DNA from: Alloacidobacterium dinghuense
GTDB taxonomy: Bacteria > Acidobacteriota > Terriglobia > Terriglobales > Acidobacteriaceae
Length of the DNA stretch: 64,000 bases
Reading direction: 5' to 3'
NCBI RefSeq assembly: GCF_014274465.1
Contig: NZ_CP060394.1
Location: 4,650,001-4,714,000 of the forward strand
The notes beneath the pieces are model-generated. The model did not search any database. It saw nothing but the letters and a program-made list of their open reading frames with translations, and was not told the origin of the DNA. Of this stretch, positions 43,153 through 51,099 are shown in pieces (position 1 is the first letter of the stretch; each line of letters begins with the position of its first letter). The translations under genes and the position numbers were made by a program.

Positions 43153-44032
43153 ACATCGGCGAATCTGAAAATCTACGGTTGTACCGGAAAGAATACTCAT
43201 TCAGGTACGTCTGCAAATACTTCTTGCTGACTGAGTGATACACGCCACCGATACCGCGCTTTACTACGCTCCAGAAACCCTCAATCGTGTTCGTGTGGCA
43301 ATCGCCCATCACATACACGCTCTGCGAGTGCTGAATGCGGCGGTGAACATAACCATTCGGATGCTGCGAAAGCCTGTCATAGATCGGGAACTCATCGGTA
43401 TACACGACGCTCTCCGGAAGTACCTTTTCGCAGAGAATCGGCATGATCATCTTAGCCTTGGCATCTGGCGTAACCATAGCGACGACGCGGCCACCGCGCT
43501 CTACCATGCCGAACACGGGAGTTTTGTTATCAAGGCTACGTCCAGCGCCAGCACGTTTCCCAAAGCGGCGATTGCGACCCTTAGAACCGAAGTAGGATTC
43601 GTCAGCTTCCACCGCCGATCCCTCCAGACTGATGTCCTCCGACATCAGGGTACGAATCTGCTTAAACATCCTCCAAGCCGTCTTATAGGTCACTCCCACC
43701 TCGCGCTGAATCTGCTTTGCGGAGATGCCGCAGCGTGTTGAGGACATGAGATACATGGCGTAGAACCACAACCGGAGAGAAGTAGTGGACTTCTCAAAGA
43801 TCGTTCCAGCCATCGGGGAAATCATGCTTCCGCAATAATCGCAAGCATAGGCTGGACGGCCCGTAACGCGATGATGTTTGCGGTCAAGTTGGCACTTCTC
43901 ACAGAAAGCAATGCCGTTCGGAAAGCGCTGCTCTTTCAGGAACTCCAAGCAAGCATCGTTATCGGGAAACATCCGGTTGAAATCAGCTACCGTGAACCGT
44001 AAGTGTTTCGGGATGCTTTGCTTGACTTTCAT
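43112..44032 (-). CDS. IS1595-family (ISXO2-like) transposase
   Basis: A 306-residue transposase. An N-terminal zinc ribbon (FCEKCQLDR and YACDYCGS, two CxxC pairs) is followed by the ISXO2 DDE/DDNK-type core: EADESYFGSKG, VYTDEFPIYDRL and the HTNTIEGFWSVVKRGIGGVY block with Asn, Glu and Lys. IS1595 elements carry such a ribbon. Clear terminal inverted repeats were not found near 43060 or 44060, so the element ends are unresolved and this may be a solitary copy. Confidence 0.9.
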   Translation of the reverse strand: MKVKQSIPKHLRFTVADFNRMFPDNDACLEFLKEQRFPNGIAFCEKCQLDRKHHRVTGRPAYACDYCGSMISPMAGTIFEKSTTSLRLWFYAMYLMSSTRCGISAKQIQREVGVTYKTAWRMFKQIRTLMSEDISLEGSAVEADESYFGSKGRNRRFGKRAGAGRSLDNKTPVFGMVERGGRVVAMVTPDAKAKMIMPILCEKVLPESVVYTDEFPIYDRLSQHPNGYVHRRIQHSQSVYVMGDCHTNTIEGFWSVVKRGIGGVYHSVSKKYLQTYLNEYSFRYNRRFSDSPMFTSILERISERAN

Positions 44033-44312
44033 AATGAAGATAGTTTGCCATATCTTCTACTTGATGTCAAGGGATAATTACCTTAACAAAAAAGTATGGG
44101 GGGCCTCCACCCCAGCGTCGGCAGCCATCTAGCAAAGCGAGAAGGTTGTCGCGCCGAAGATAAAACAAAAACGCGCGCAGGTTACATCAGAACCGATGAC
44201 CGCGTACCCCCAAGTATCTATAAAAAGACGAATTTACAAAATATAGGGGGAGGGGTCACACACGGAAACACTCACCCCCGAATGAACGTCCACCGCTCCC
44301 TCAACGACTTCT
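44033..44312. other. Gene-poor gap upstream of the IS1595 transposase
   Basis: About 280 bp of AT-rich DNA around the promoter side of the transposase, containing GGGGGGCCTCC and several A-runs. No gene, tRNA or terminator could be supported. Confidence 0.5.
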
Positions 44313-44540
44313 CTACTGAGGAATTGTTGCCTTCTCTGCAGATTGCCGGGCGGACGCAGCGTGCACCGTTGTAGCCGACGACCGGCTCATCATCGATTTC
44401 AGCATCAATCCCGCCCGCGATGGGAGGCAGACGCAGAAGGAGTCTTTCCCGGAACTGTTAGTAGAACGCGGCTGCGCGGGTAGGGATCCGATAGCCACGA
44501 TGACGAGCAGGACGGCTGCGAAAATAGCGAAACGTCGCAT
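44313..44540 (-). CDS. Possible short exported peptide
   Basis: A 75-codon frame from ATG 44540 with AGAGG nine bases upstream. It begins RRFAIFAAVLLVIVAIGSLP, a plausible signal peptide, followed by a Ser-rich stretch with KDSFCVCLPSR. No homologue is recognised and the tail is low complexity, so it may be a gene remnant. Confidence 0.3.
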   Translation of the reverse strand: MRRFAIFAAVLLVIVAIGSLPAQPRSTNSSGKDSFCVCLPSRAGLMLKSMMSRSSATTVHAASARQSAEKATIPQ

Positions 44541-45029
44541 AGGTCGATCCTCTGGGAGACGATACGGAGGCTGTGTCATAGCAGTTCCTCAAAACTTTCA
44601 GCAATAGATATGAGCACGTAGCCAGCCAAAGGTTACGACGCGCAACCCGCCCGAAACCAACAGATTCACATGGCATTCAAAAACAGAATGTCCGTTTCAG
44701 GTCAAACATGTTCGAAATTGGACACAGCAAGATGAGCATTTCGGCAAGGTCCAGGGTGGCGCGAAGCTGATGATCGCAAAATCCGCGCCACCGAGACTGG
44801 AGCCAGGGGCCTCAGCTCGATATTCAGGACGCAGAGTCGGGCTTTTTTTGCTGGCTCAAGGTGAACATGCCTAACCCAAGTTGATAAGTGCTCAAACACA
44901 GCCGTGGAGTACAATCCCGAAAGGTCTACGAAGAACTCAACGGAAAGAAGCTCGCCGCGCTCATGGACGAGCCGCATCTCGCCCGCCGCGCTCACGCACG
45001 CGCGCACGGCCTTGGCTTGAGAGAAGCGA
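44541..45029. other. Gap with no supported gene
   Basis: About 490 bp between the short frame and the MBL-fold gene. Open frames exist on both strands (for example plus strand from 44888, with KVYEELNGKKLAALMDEP) but none has a ribosome site together with a recognisable family. It may hold decayed gene fragments. Confidence 0.4.
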
Positions 45030-45968
45030 TCACCGAACCGGAAAGCAATCGAGGTCGTTGGCAAAAGCGATTGAACCCGAATATCGCCGCCGGATCTCGG
45101 CTTCGGTGTCCTTCTCTTTTCCCAACGTCCGCAACATGCGATGCGATAGCACCAGCTGCTTCACGTGAGCATTTGCGGCAGTCGTTCCAATCACCGAAGG
45201 CGGCATGTGGAGACGTCTTTCCAATCCAGTCGCACCCTCCGGTACAGCGTTATGAGCGACGAATAAATCCGCGTTCATGGCTAACTGCGTCAGACCATCG
45301 CCGTCACCGTTCGTGTCTCCGCTGAAGACGATGCGCTTGCCGCCGATCTCCACGCGCCATGCCAGTGCAGGAAACACACCATGAACAACGCTCACTGCAT
45401 ACAGCGCCATATCGCCATTGCGAGTGACGAGAACCGGCGTTGGGCTGGGCGCAACATCATGCGGCTGTAATTGATAATTGCCTTCGCCAGCCGGCTCGAC
45501 CAGGTCGCTTAAATAGCGCCACGCTCCATGCGGATCAGCAAAGAGATCACGCACAAATTCCGTAGTCGAAGGCATGTACTCGTTCCCCGAAGGGCCGTAC
45601 ACCGGCAGCGCCCGATTGCGATCCTCAAACCACGAAGAAAAGATCAAAGCAGGAAAATCACCACTGTGATCCACATGAAAATGACTGAAGAGAAAATCGT
45701 CCACCTGGGACATCTGCGCGCCACTCTCACCAAAGCGAAGCGCGCTGCCTCCTCCCGCATCGACGATCACGCGCGCACGACCGTGATCCCAGATCAGGTA
45801 GCTGGTCGACGCACGCTTGTCCTGCAGTTCCGGCCCACCGGAACCAAGCACCTGCACCGCCAACCCTGTTGCGCCACATGACTGCGCCGTTGCCGGTGAA
45901 GCTTCGCAAACAAATAAGAGAGCAACAAACGCAAGGAGAGCCTCTGTCGATAGCTTTAGCGAATACAT
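45030..45968 (-). CDS. Exported MBL-fold metallo-hydrolase
   Basis: A 312-residue metallo-beta-lactamase-fold protein with signal peptide (LLAFVALLFVCEASPATA). The metal motif is FSHFHVDHSGD (HxHxDH), with a later His in VSVVHGVFPALAW, Asp in FSGDTNGDG and a final His in LVLSHRM, so two-metal binding is complete. It resembles RNase Z/arylsulfatase-like hydrolases exported to the periplasm. Substrate unknown. Confidence 0.88.
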   Translation of the reverse strand: MYSLKLSTEALLAFVALLFVCEASPATAQSCGATGLAVQVLGSGGPELQDKRASTSYLIWDHGRARVIVDAGGGSALRFGESGAQMSQVDDFLFSHFHVDHSGDFPALIFSSWFEDRNRALPVYGPSGNEYMPSTTEFVRDLFADPHGAWRYLSDLVEPAGEGNYQLQPHDVAPSPTPVLVTRNGDMALYAVSVVHGVFPALAWRVEIGGKRIVFSGDTNGDGDGLTQLAMNADLFVAHNAVPEGATGLERRLHMPPSVIGTTAANAHVKQLVLSHRMLRTLGKEKDTEAEIRRRYSGSIAFANDLDCFPVR

Positions 45969-46046
45969 AAGAAGACACTCTCACGATACGACATGCTAGA
46001 AGTGCCCAAGGGGCCGGAGAGGAGTCGCCACACCGGCGCTACCACA

Positions 46047-46061
46047 ATTCCTGATTCAGGA
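46047..46061. repeat. Perfect 15-bp palindrome
   Basis: TTCCTGATTCAGGAA with a single central T. It lies in the divergent gap between the MBL gene and the YXWGXW gene and could be an operator; nothing else supports a regulatory role. Confidence 0.4.
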
Positions 46062-46195
46062 ACAGTACCGAAAGTTCCCTACTAACAGAGACATTTTCAG
46101 AGAAAGCGAGTTGATAGTATCCGTGGCGCGAGCCGCAGACCTGAACGCATTGCTGGAGCAAATGCGCGCAGGTAGATAGAACCCACGGAGCTGAT

Positions 46196-47395
46196 ATGCA
46201 AGGTCTTCTCAAAATTCGAAATATCTTCCTGGCGCTTCTTTTGTGCGCCGTTCCCGCGGCATCCTTTGCCCAGATATCCATCGGCATCGGCTTCACGATT
46301 CACACCGCGCCTCCAGTGCTACCTGTTTATGCGCAGCCTCCCTGCCCAGCTGACGGCTACCTCTGGACGCCCGGTTACTGGGCATGGGGGCCGGATGGCT
46401 ACTACTGGGTGCCAGGCGTGTGGGTGCGTCCGCCGCAGATTGGCCTGCTCTGGACACCCGGCTACTGGGGCTTCGTTGGCGGCATTTACTCATGGCGCCC
46501 CGGCTACTGGGGGCCGCACGTGGGCTTCTATGGCGGCGTGAACTATGGCTATGGCTATGGCGGCGTCGGCTTCGTTGGCGGAATGTGGCAGGGCGGAGCG
46601 TTCCACTACAACACAGCCGTGGTGAATGTGAACACGACCATCGTCCACAACACCTACATCAACCGCACAGTGATCAACAATGTGACAGTCAATAACATAA
46701 ACCGCACCAGCTTTAACGGACAGGGCGGCCTTACAGCGCAGCCGAGCGTACAGGAACAGGCAGCCCTGCGCGAGCAGCACTTCCAGGCAACGTCGGAGCA
46801 GCTGTCACACCAGAACACCGCAAGCCAGGACCGCAACCAGCTCGCATCCGTCAATCATGGACGCCCCGCAACCATGGCGATGAACTCCGTCAACGGGCGT
46901 CGCTATGACCAGCAGGGACGCATCGCCAACGGCGTTGCGTCCGGTCAGTTAACAGCTGGCGAGACGCGGAATCTTGAAAACCGCGAGGCAAACCTGAATA
47001 AGGAGGTCCACAACGACCGTCAGGCCAACGGAGGCACGCTCACTCCGCAGGAACGTCAGCAGGTGAACCGGCAGCAGAACAACCTGAGCCGCTCCATCAA
47101 TGACGACAAGCACAATGCGGCAACCGCAAACTACGGCAACAACCAGGTAGGCGCACGCCGCGATGAGCAACAGCAACGCGTTGCCCAGGGCATCCGCAGC
47201 GGGCAGATGACTCCCTCAGAAACTGCGAGGACCGAAAATCGCGAAGCAAACATCAACCATCAGGTTGCAACTGATCGTCAGGCAAATGGAGGAAAACTCA
47301 CTCCGCAGGAGCATCAGCAAATCAACCGCGAACAGAATGGCGCAAGCCGACAGATATACGACGAAAAACACAACGAAAAGACTGCACCTCGCTAG
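46196..47395 (+). CDS. YXWGXW repeat protein with C-terminal tandem repeats
   Basis: A 399-residue exported protein. Signal peptide (IFLALLLCAVPAASFA) is followed by the YXWGXW region: YLWTPGYWAWGPDGYYWVPG, then LLWTPGYWGFVGG and WRPGYWGPHVGFYGG. Next is an Asn/Thr/Val-rich stretch, then two imperfect tandem repeats of about 80 residues (at about 235-315 and 320-395), each with an NGVxSGQLTAGET-like or SGQMTPSET opening, NREANxN, DRQANGG and LTPQExQQxNRxQN. YXWGXW proteins are outer-layer proteins of unknown function common in Acidobacteria. A terminator follows. Confidence 0.85.
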   Translation: MQGLLKIRNIFLALLLCAVPAASFAQISIGIGFTIHTAPPVLPVYAQPPCPADGYLWTPGYWAWGPDGYYWVPGVWVRPPQIGLLWTPGYWGFVGGIYSWRPGYWGPHVGFYGGVNYGYGYGGVGFVGGMWQGGAFHYNTAVVNVNTTIVHNTYINRTVINNVTVNNINRTSFNGQGGLTAQPSVQEQAALREQHFQATSEQLSHQNTASQDRNQLASVNHGRPATMAMNSVNGRRYDQQGRIANGVASGQLTAGETRNLENREANLNKEVHNDRQANGGTLTPQERQQVNRQQNNLSRSINDDKHNAATANYGNNQVGARRDEQQQRVAQGIRSGQMTPSETARTENREANINHQVATDRQANGGKLTPQEHQQINREQNGASRQIYDEKHNEKTAPR

Positions 47396-47415
47396 CCAGC
47401 TAGCCACAACAAAAA

Positions 47416-47454
47416 TCGGTCCTCGTGCAAATTAAGCGAGGGCCGACTTCTTTT
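47416..47454 (+). terminator. Rho-independent terminator of the YXWGXW gene
   Basis: TCGGTCCTCG (47416-47425) pairs with CGAGGGCCGA (47437-47446) with one G-T pair, followed by CTTCTTTTG. Confidence 0.75.
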
Positions 47455-47465
47455 GTCGTCGAAGG

Positions 47466-48026
47466 CTATTTCTCACTGCTGGGAGGCACAAGCCCCTTCA
47501 ACCTCATATACAAGGCGAGCGTCGCATATTGCTCGTTGTCGTGGGAAACGGTGCCCCAGGCGATCCCAATCCGCGAACGTTTTGCCTGACCAGCCTGCAC
47601 CATGTTGGTGATGCTCGTATCGTTCAGGGCGTCGAACGCTTTGTCGCATTCTGCAAACGAGGCCTTCAGCGCATCCACAATGGTCGCCTTGTCCGCCGTC
47701 TCCGGAGGAGCCGGCTTGGCCTCGCTCACTCCGTTCAGCGCGCCGCAAGCGCGAAACTGCGCCTCAGTCACATGGTTGACGACGCGGGCAAATGTCCGGA
47801 TGTCGGGAGTCGGCTTAAAGGTGTAGTTCTCCGCAGGCATGTTGTCCGCGGCCTTGAGTATGAATCCCTTGACCTGTGTATACCGTCCCTGCACCTCAGC
47901 CGCCAGAGGATTCGCAGCGGGTACCGCAGTTGAACTCGCCGCCTGCCCAAACAGCACTCCCGGAACCATCAGCCCCGCCAAACCGATCGCCGCACAAACC
48001 ATGCTCATTCGTCGCATCCTTCTCAC
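47466..48026 (-). CDS. Exported DinB-family protein
   Basis: A 186-residue protein with a DinB four-helix fold. A signal peptide (MSMVCAAIGLAGLMVPGVLF) precedes the metal-site helices: RVVNHVTEAQFRACG (His) and WGTVSHDNEQYATLALYMR (His, Asp/Glu). DinB-like proteins include thiol transferases using bacillithiol or mycothiol; this exported member has unknown substrate. It stands convergent to the YXWGXW gene. Confidence 0.85.
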   Translation of the reverse strand: MRRMRRMSMVCAAIGLAGLMVPGVLFGQAASSTAVPAANPLAAEVQGRYTQVKGFILKAADNMPAENYTFKPTPDIRTFARVVNHVTEAQFRACGALNGVSEAKPAPPETADKATIVDALKASFAECDKAFDALNDTSITNMVQAGQAKRSRIGIAWGTVSHDNEQYATLALYMRLKGLVPPSSEK

Positions 48027-48095
48027 CTCGCACCTAAGCCTAACACTGCCATTCTGACACCAAAGTTAAGGAGCAAAGATATACTGCGAGACACG

Positions 48096-49589
48096 ATGAG
48101 TCCCAAGCTTTCGCGCAGAGCCTTCCTCGGCGCTACAGGCGCTCTTGCCGGCAGCACTCTGCTCTCACCCTCTCCGCTCCGGGCTGAGCCGCGCTCAGCA
48201 ACAGTTCCCGATGACGACCGCGCCGCCGACTACACCCTCACCATCGCGACCAACCCCATCGAGATCGCCTCCAACCGAATCCTCTGCGTCGCCACCTACA
48301 ATGGTCAGTTTCCCGGCCCGCTCCTGCGCTTCAAGGAAGGACAGCAAGTCACAGTCGATATTCACAACAACACTGACACGCCGGAACAGCTCCATTGGCA
48401 CGGTCAGATGGTCCCCGTCGATGTCGATGGGTCCGCCGAAGAAGGCACACCCTTCATCCCACCGCATGACAACCGACGCATCATCTTCACCCCACGCCCC
48501 ACCGGATTCCGCTTCTACCACACCCACGTTCGCGCCGGGGCCAACCTCAGCGACGGACAATACAGTGGCCTTGTCGGCCCGGTCTATATCGAGCCCAGGG
48601 ACAACCCCGGCGCCTACGACCGCGAAGTCTTCCTCACTCTGAAAGAATTCCAGCCCACCCTCAGCCGCGGTGGCGACATGGCCCAGGATTTCCTCTCGCC
48701 CGCAACCACCTCGCAGATATTGAAAGAACGCGGCGAGAGCACGATGAAGGAGTCGCTCGATGTGGGAACACCGCACGGCTTTGAAGTCGGTTACGACTCC
48801 TTCACCATCAACGGAAAAATGCTCGGACACGGCGAACCAATCCGAGTCAAGCAAGGTCAGCGTGTTCTCTTCCACATCCTCAACGGCAGCGCAACTGAGA
48901 TTCGCAGCCTCGCATTGCCTGGCCACACCTTCACCATCATCGCCATGGACGGCAATCCACTCCCGAAGCCCGTCAATGTGCCCGGCCTATGGCTCGGCAC
49001 AGCAGAACGCATCTCGGCCATCGTCGAAATGAACCGTCCCGGTGTCTGGATCATGGGCGATCTGGCTGACGACGACCGCCACCACGGCCTGGGCATCGTC
49101 ATCGAGTACGCAAACGCAAACGGAAAAGCCCAATGGATCGCCCCAAAACCATTCCGCTGGAACTACACCCAGTTTGGCGGTGTGGGAGCCACCGCGCCCG
49201 AAGCTGACGAAACCTTTGAGATGATCTTTGAAAAGGTGAACGCAGCCTTCGAAGGCTTCAACCTCTGGACGATCAACGGCAAGTCCTATCCCGTGGGCAA
49301 GATGATGGCGCCCGCAGCGTATCACCTACATGAAGGCAAGCGATACCGCCTTCGCATGCGCAACGCCAGCGATGACATTCACCCCGTCCACCTGCACCGT
49401 CACACTTTTGAAGTAACCCGCTACGCTGGCCAGCCCACCAGCGGCCTTATGAAGGACGTCGTCATGGTCGGCGGCTATCAGGAAGTCGAGATCGACTTCG
49501 TCGCCAATAACCCGGGCGCAACGCTCTTTCACTGTCATCAGCAACTCCACATGGACTTCGGCTTCATGTCGCTCTTCGACTACGTTTAG
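48096..49589 (+). CDS. Multicopper oxidase, Tat-exported
   Basis: A 497-residue three-domain laccase-like oxidase. Signal SRRAFLGATGALAGSTLLSP is a twin-arginine type. All four copper motifs appear: LHWHGQMVPVDVDG, RFYHTHVRAG, HPVHLHRHTFE and FHCHQQLHMDFGFM (type 1 copper with Met). Thus it is probably active on metal ions or phenols in the periplasm. TATACT about 13 bases upstream is a candidate -10. Confidence 0.92.
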   Translation: MSPKLSRRAFLGATGALAGSTLLSPSPLRAEPRSATVPDDDRAADYTLTIATNPIEIASNRILCVATYNGQFPGPLLRFKEGQQVTVDIHNNTDTPEQLHWHGQMVPVDVDGSAEEGTPFIPPHDNRRIIFTPRPTGFRFYHTHVRAGANLSDGQYSGLVGPVYIEPRDNPGAYDREVFLTLKEFQPTLSRGGDMAQDFLSPATTSQILKERGESTMKESLDVGTPHGFEVGYDSFTINGKMLGHGEPIRVKQGQRVLFHILNGSATEIRSLALPGHTFTIIAMDGNPLPKPVNVPGLWLGTAERISAIVEMNRPGVWIMGDLADDDRHHGLGIVIEYANANGKAQWIAPKPFRWNYTQFGGVGATAPEADETFEMIFEKVNAAFEGFNLWTINGKSYPVGKMMAPAAYHLHEGKRYRLRMRNASDDIHPVHLHRHTFEVTRYAGQPTSGLMKDVVMVGGYQEVEIDFVANNPGATLFHCHQQLHMDFGFMSLFDYV

Positions 49590-49782
49590 CAACCCGGCAA
49601 GTTGAAGGAGCTTACACGCGGCTCAGGTTTTGGCTTGCCATGCCCCGCGTATATCATAGAGGTTTGGATCGGATCACCGGTCGCCATCCGGCACACGCTT
49701 CTCCAGGTCATTTCGGAACACGGACGGCAAAGAGGCAACGTGTGCGAAGCAAGGCCAAGATAAAGGCAGGATTCAGAGAAAG

Positions 49783-51099
49783 ATGCGAACAAAAACAGCC
49801 ATCGTACTCGGGGCCCAGTGGGGCGATGAAGGCAAAGGCAAGATCGTCGACGTGCTCTCCGAACGCTTCTCCGTCGTGGCGCGTTACGCTGGCGGACACA
49901 ACGCGGGACACACCGTCATCATCGGCGGCCAGAAGTTCATTTTGCAACTCATCCCCTGCGGCATCCTGCGGCCTACAAGCAAGGCAGTGATCGGGAACGG
50001 CGTCGTCCTCGATCCACTTGCCTTCCTCCGCGAAGTCGGCAAGCTGCGCGACCTGGGCATCAACGTCGACGAGCAACTCTTCGTCTCCAATCGCGCGCAG
50101 GTCATCCTCGAATACCACCGCATGATCGAGCTCGCCGCCGAAAGCGCACCGGGCCGCCAGAAGATCGGCACCACCAGCCGCGGCATCGGCCCTGCTTACG
50201 AAGACAAGATGGCCCGCAACGGCCTCCGCGTCGTCGATCTGCTCAACACGAACCTGCTCAAGACGCACATCGAGAACGCCTGCCACGAAAAGAACACCAT
50301 CGCCAACGCTCTCTTCGGCGCTAAGCCGCTCGACCCGGCCAAGATGTACGACGAGTACGCGCACGCCGCCGAGCAGGTCGCGCCCTTCGTCACCGACACC
50401 GCCTACTTGCTCAACAAAACCATCGACCAGGGCGGCAGCGTCATGTTCGAAGGCGCGCAGGGTACGATGCTCGACATCGACCACGGAACGTATCCGTTCG
50501 TCACCTCATCGTCAGCAACAGCAGGCGGAGCCGTCACCGGAACCGGCGTCGGCCCAACCAGAATCGGCACCGTCATCGGCGTCACCAAAGCCTACGTCAC
50601 CCGCGTCGGCGAAGGCCCGTTCCCAACCGAAATCTTCGACGAATCCGGCGAACTTCTCCGCGCTCGCGGACAGGAGTTCGGAGCCGTCACCGGACGCCCG
50701 CGTCGCTGCGGCTGGCTTGACCTGCCGCTCCTGCGCTACTCCAACCAGATCAACGGGACTGAATGGCTCGTCGTGACGAAACTCGACGTCCTCGACGCGC
50801 TCGAGGAAATTCCCGTCTGCACCGGCTACAAGATCAACGGCAAGCTCATCGACACGATGCCCGCCGACGTGCGCGGCCTCGAATCCATCGAGTGCGTCTA
50901 TACCAAGCTGAAAGGCTGGAACGAATCCACCGAAGGCATCACCGCATTCGAAAAGCTGCCGAAGCTGGCGCAGGACTATCTGCGCTTCCTCGAAAAGGAA
51001 TCCAAAGCAAAGATCGGCATGATCTCCACCGGCCCCGACCGCGACCAGACCATGCTCATGCCGGAATTCGCCGCAGCCTTGGACGAGATGCACAGTTAA
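49783..51099 (+). CDS. purA: Adenylosuccinate synthetase
   Basis: A 438-residue enzyme that joins aspartate to IMP with GTP in AMP synthesis. Motifs: VLGAQWGDEGKGKIVD (P-loop-like, with Asp/Lys catalytic residues), GGHNAGHTVI, GTTSRGIGPAYEDKMAR, FEGAQGTMLDIDHGTYPFVT and GRPRRCGWLD. Full length. It ends one base before the stop of the convergent ADOP gene. Confidence 0.97.
   Translation: MRTKTAIVLGAQWGDEGKGKIVDVLSERFSVVARYAGGHNAGHTVIIGGQKFILQLIPCGILRPTSKAVIGNGVVLDPLAFLREVGKLRDLGINVDEQLFVSNRAQVILEYHRMIELAAESAPGRQKIGTTSRGIGPAYEDKMARNGLRVVDLLNTNLLKTHIENACHEKNTIANALFGAKPLDPAKMYDEYAHAAEQVAPFVTDTAYLLNKTIDQGGSVMFEGAQGTMLDIDHGTYPFVTSSSATAGGAVTGTGVGPTRIGTVIGVTKAYVTRVGEGPFPTEIFDESGELLRARGQEFGAVTGRPRRCGWLDLPLLRYSNQINGTEWLVVTKLDVLDALEEIPVCTGYKINGKLIDTMPADVRGLESIECVYTKLKGWNESTEGITAFEKLPKLAQDYLRFLEKESKAKIGMISTGPDRDQTMLMPEFAAALDEMHS

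Noticed and set aside
44888-45325. Plus-strand frame starting near KVYEELNGKKL
   Set aside because: It extends into the MBL gene on the other strand and matches no family; kept only as a note on the gap.
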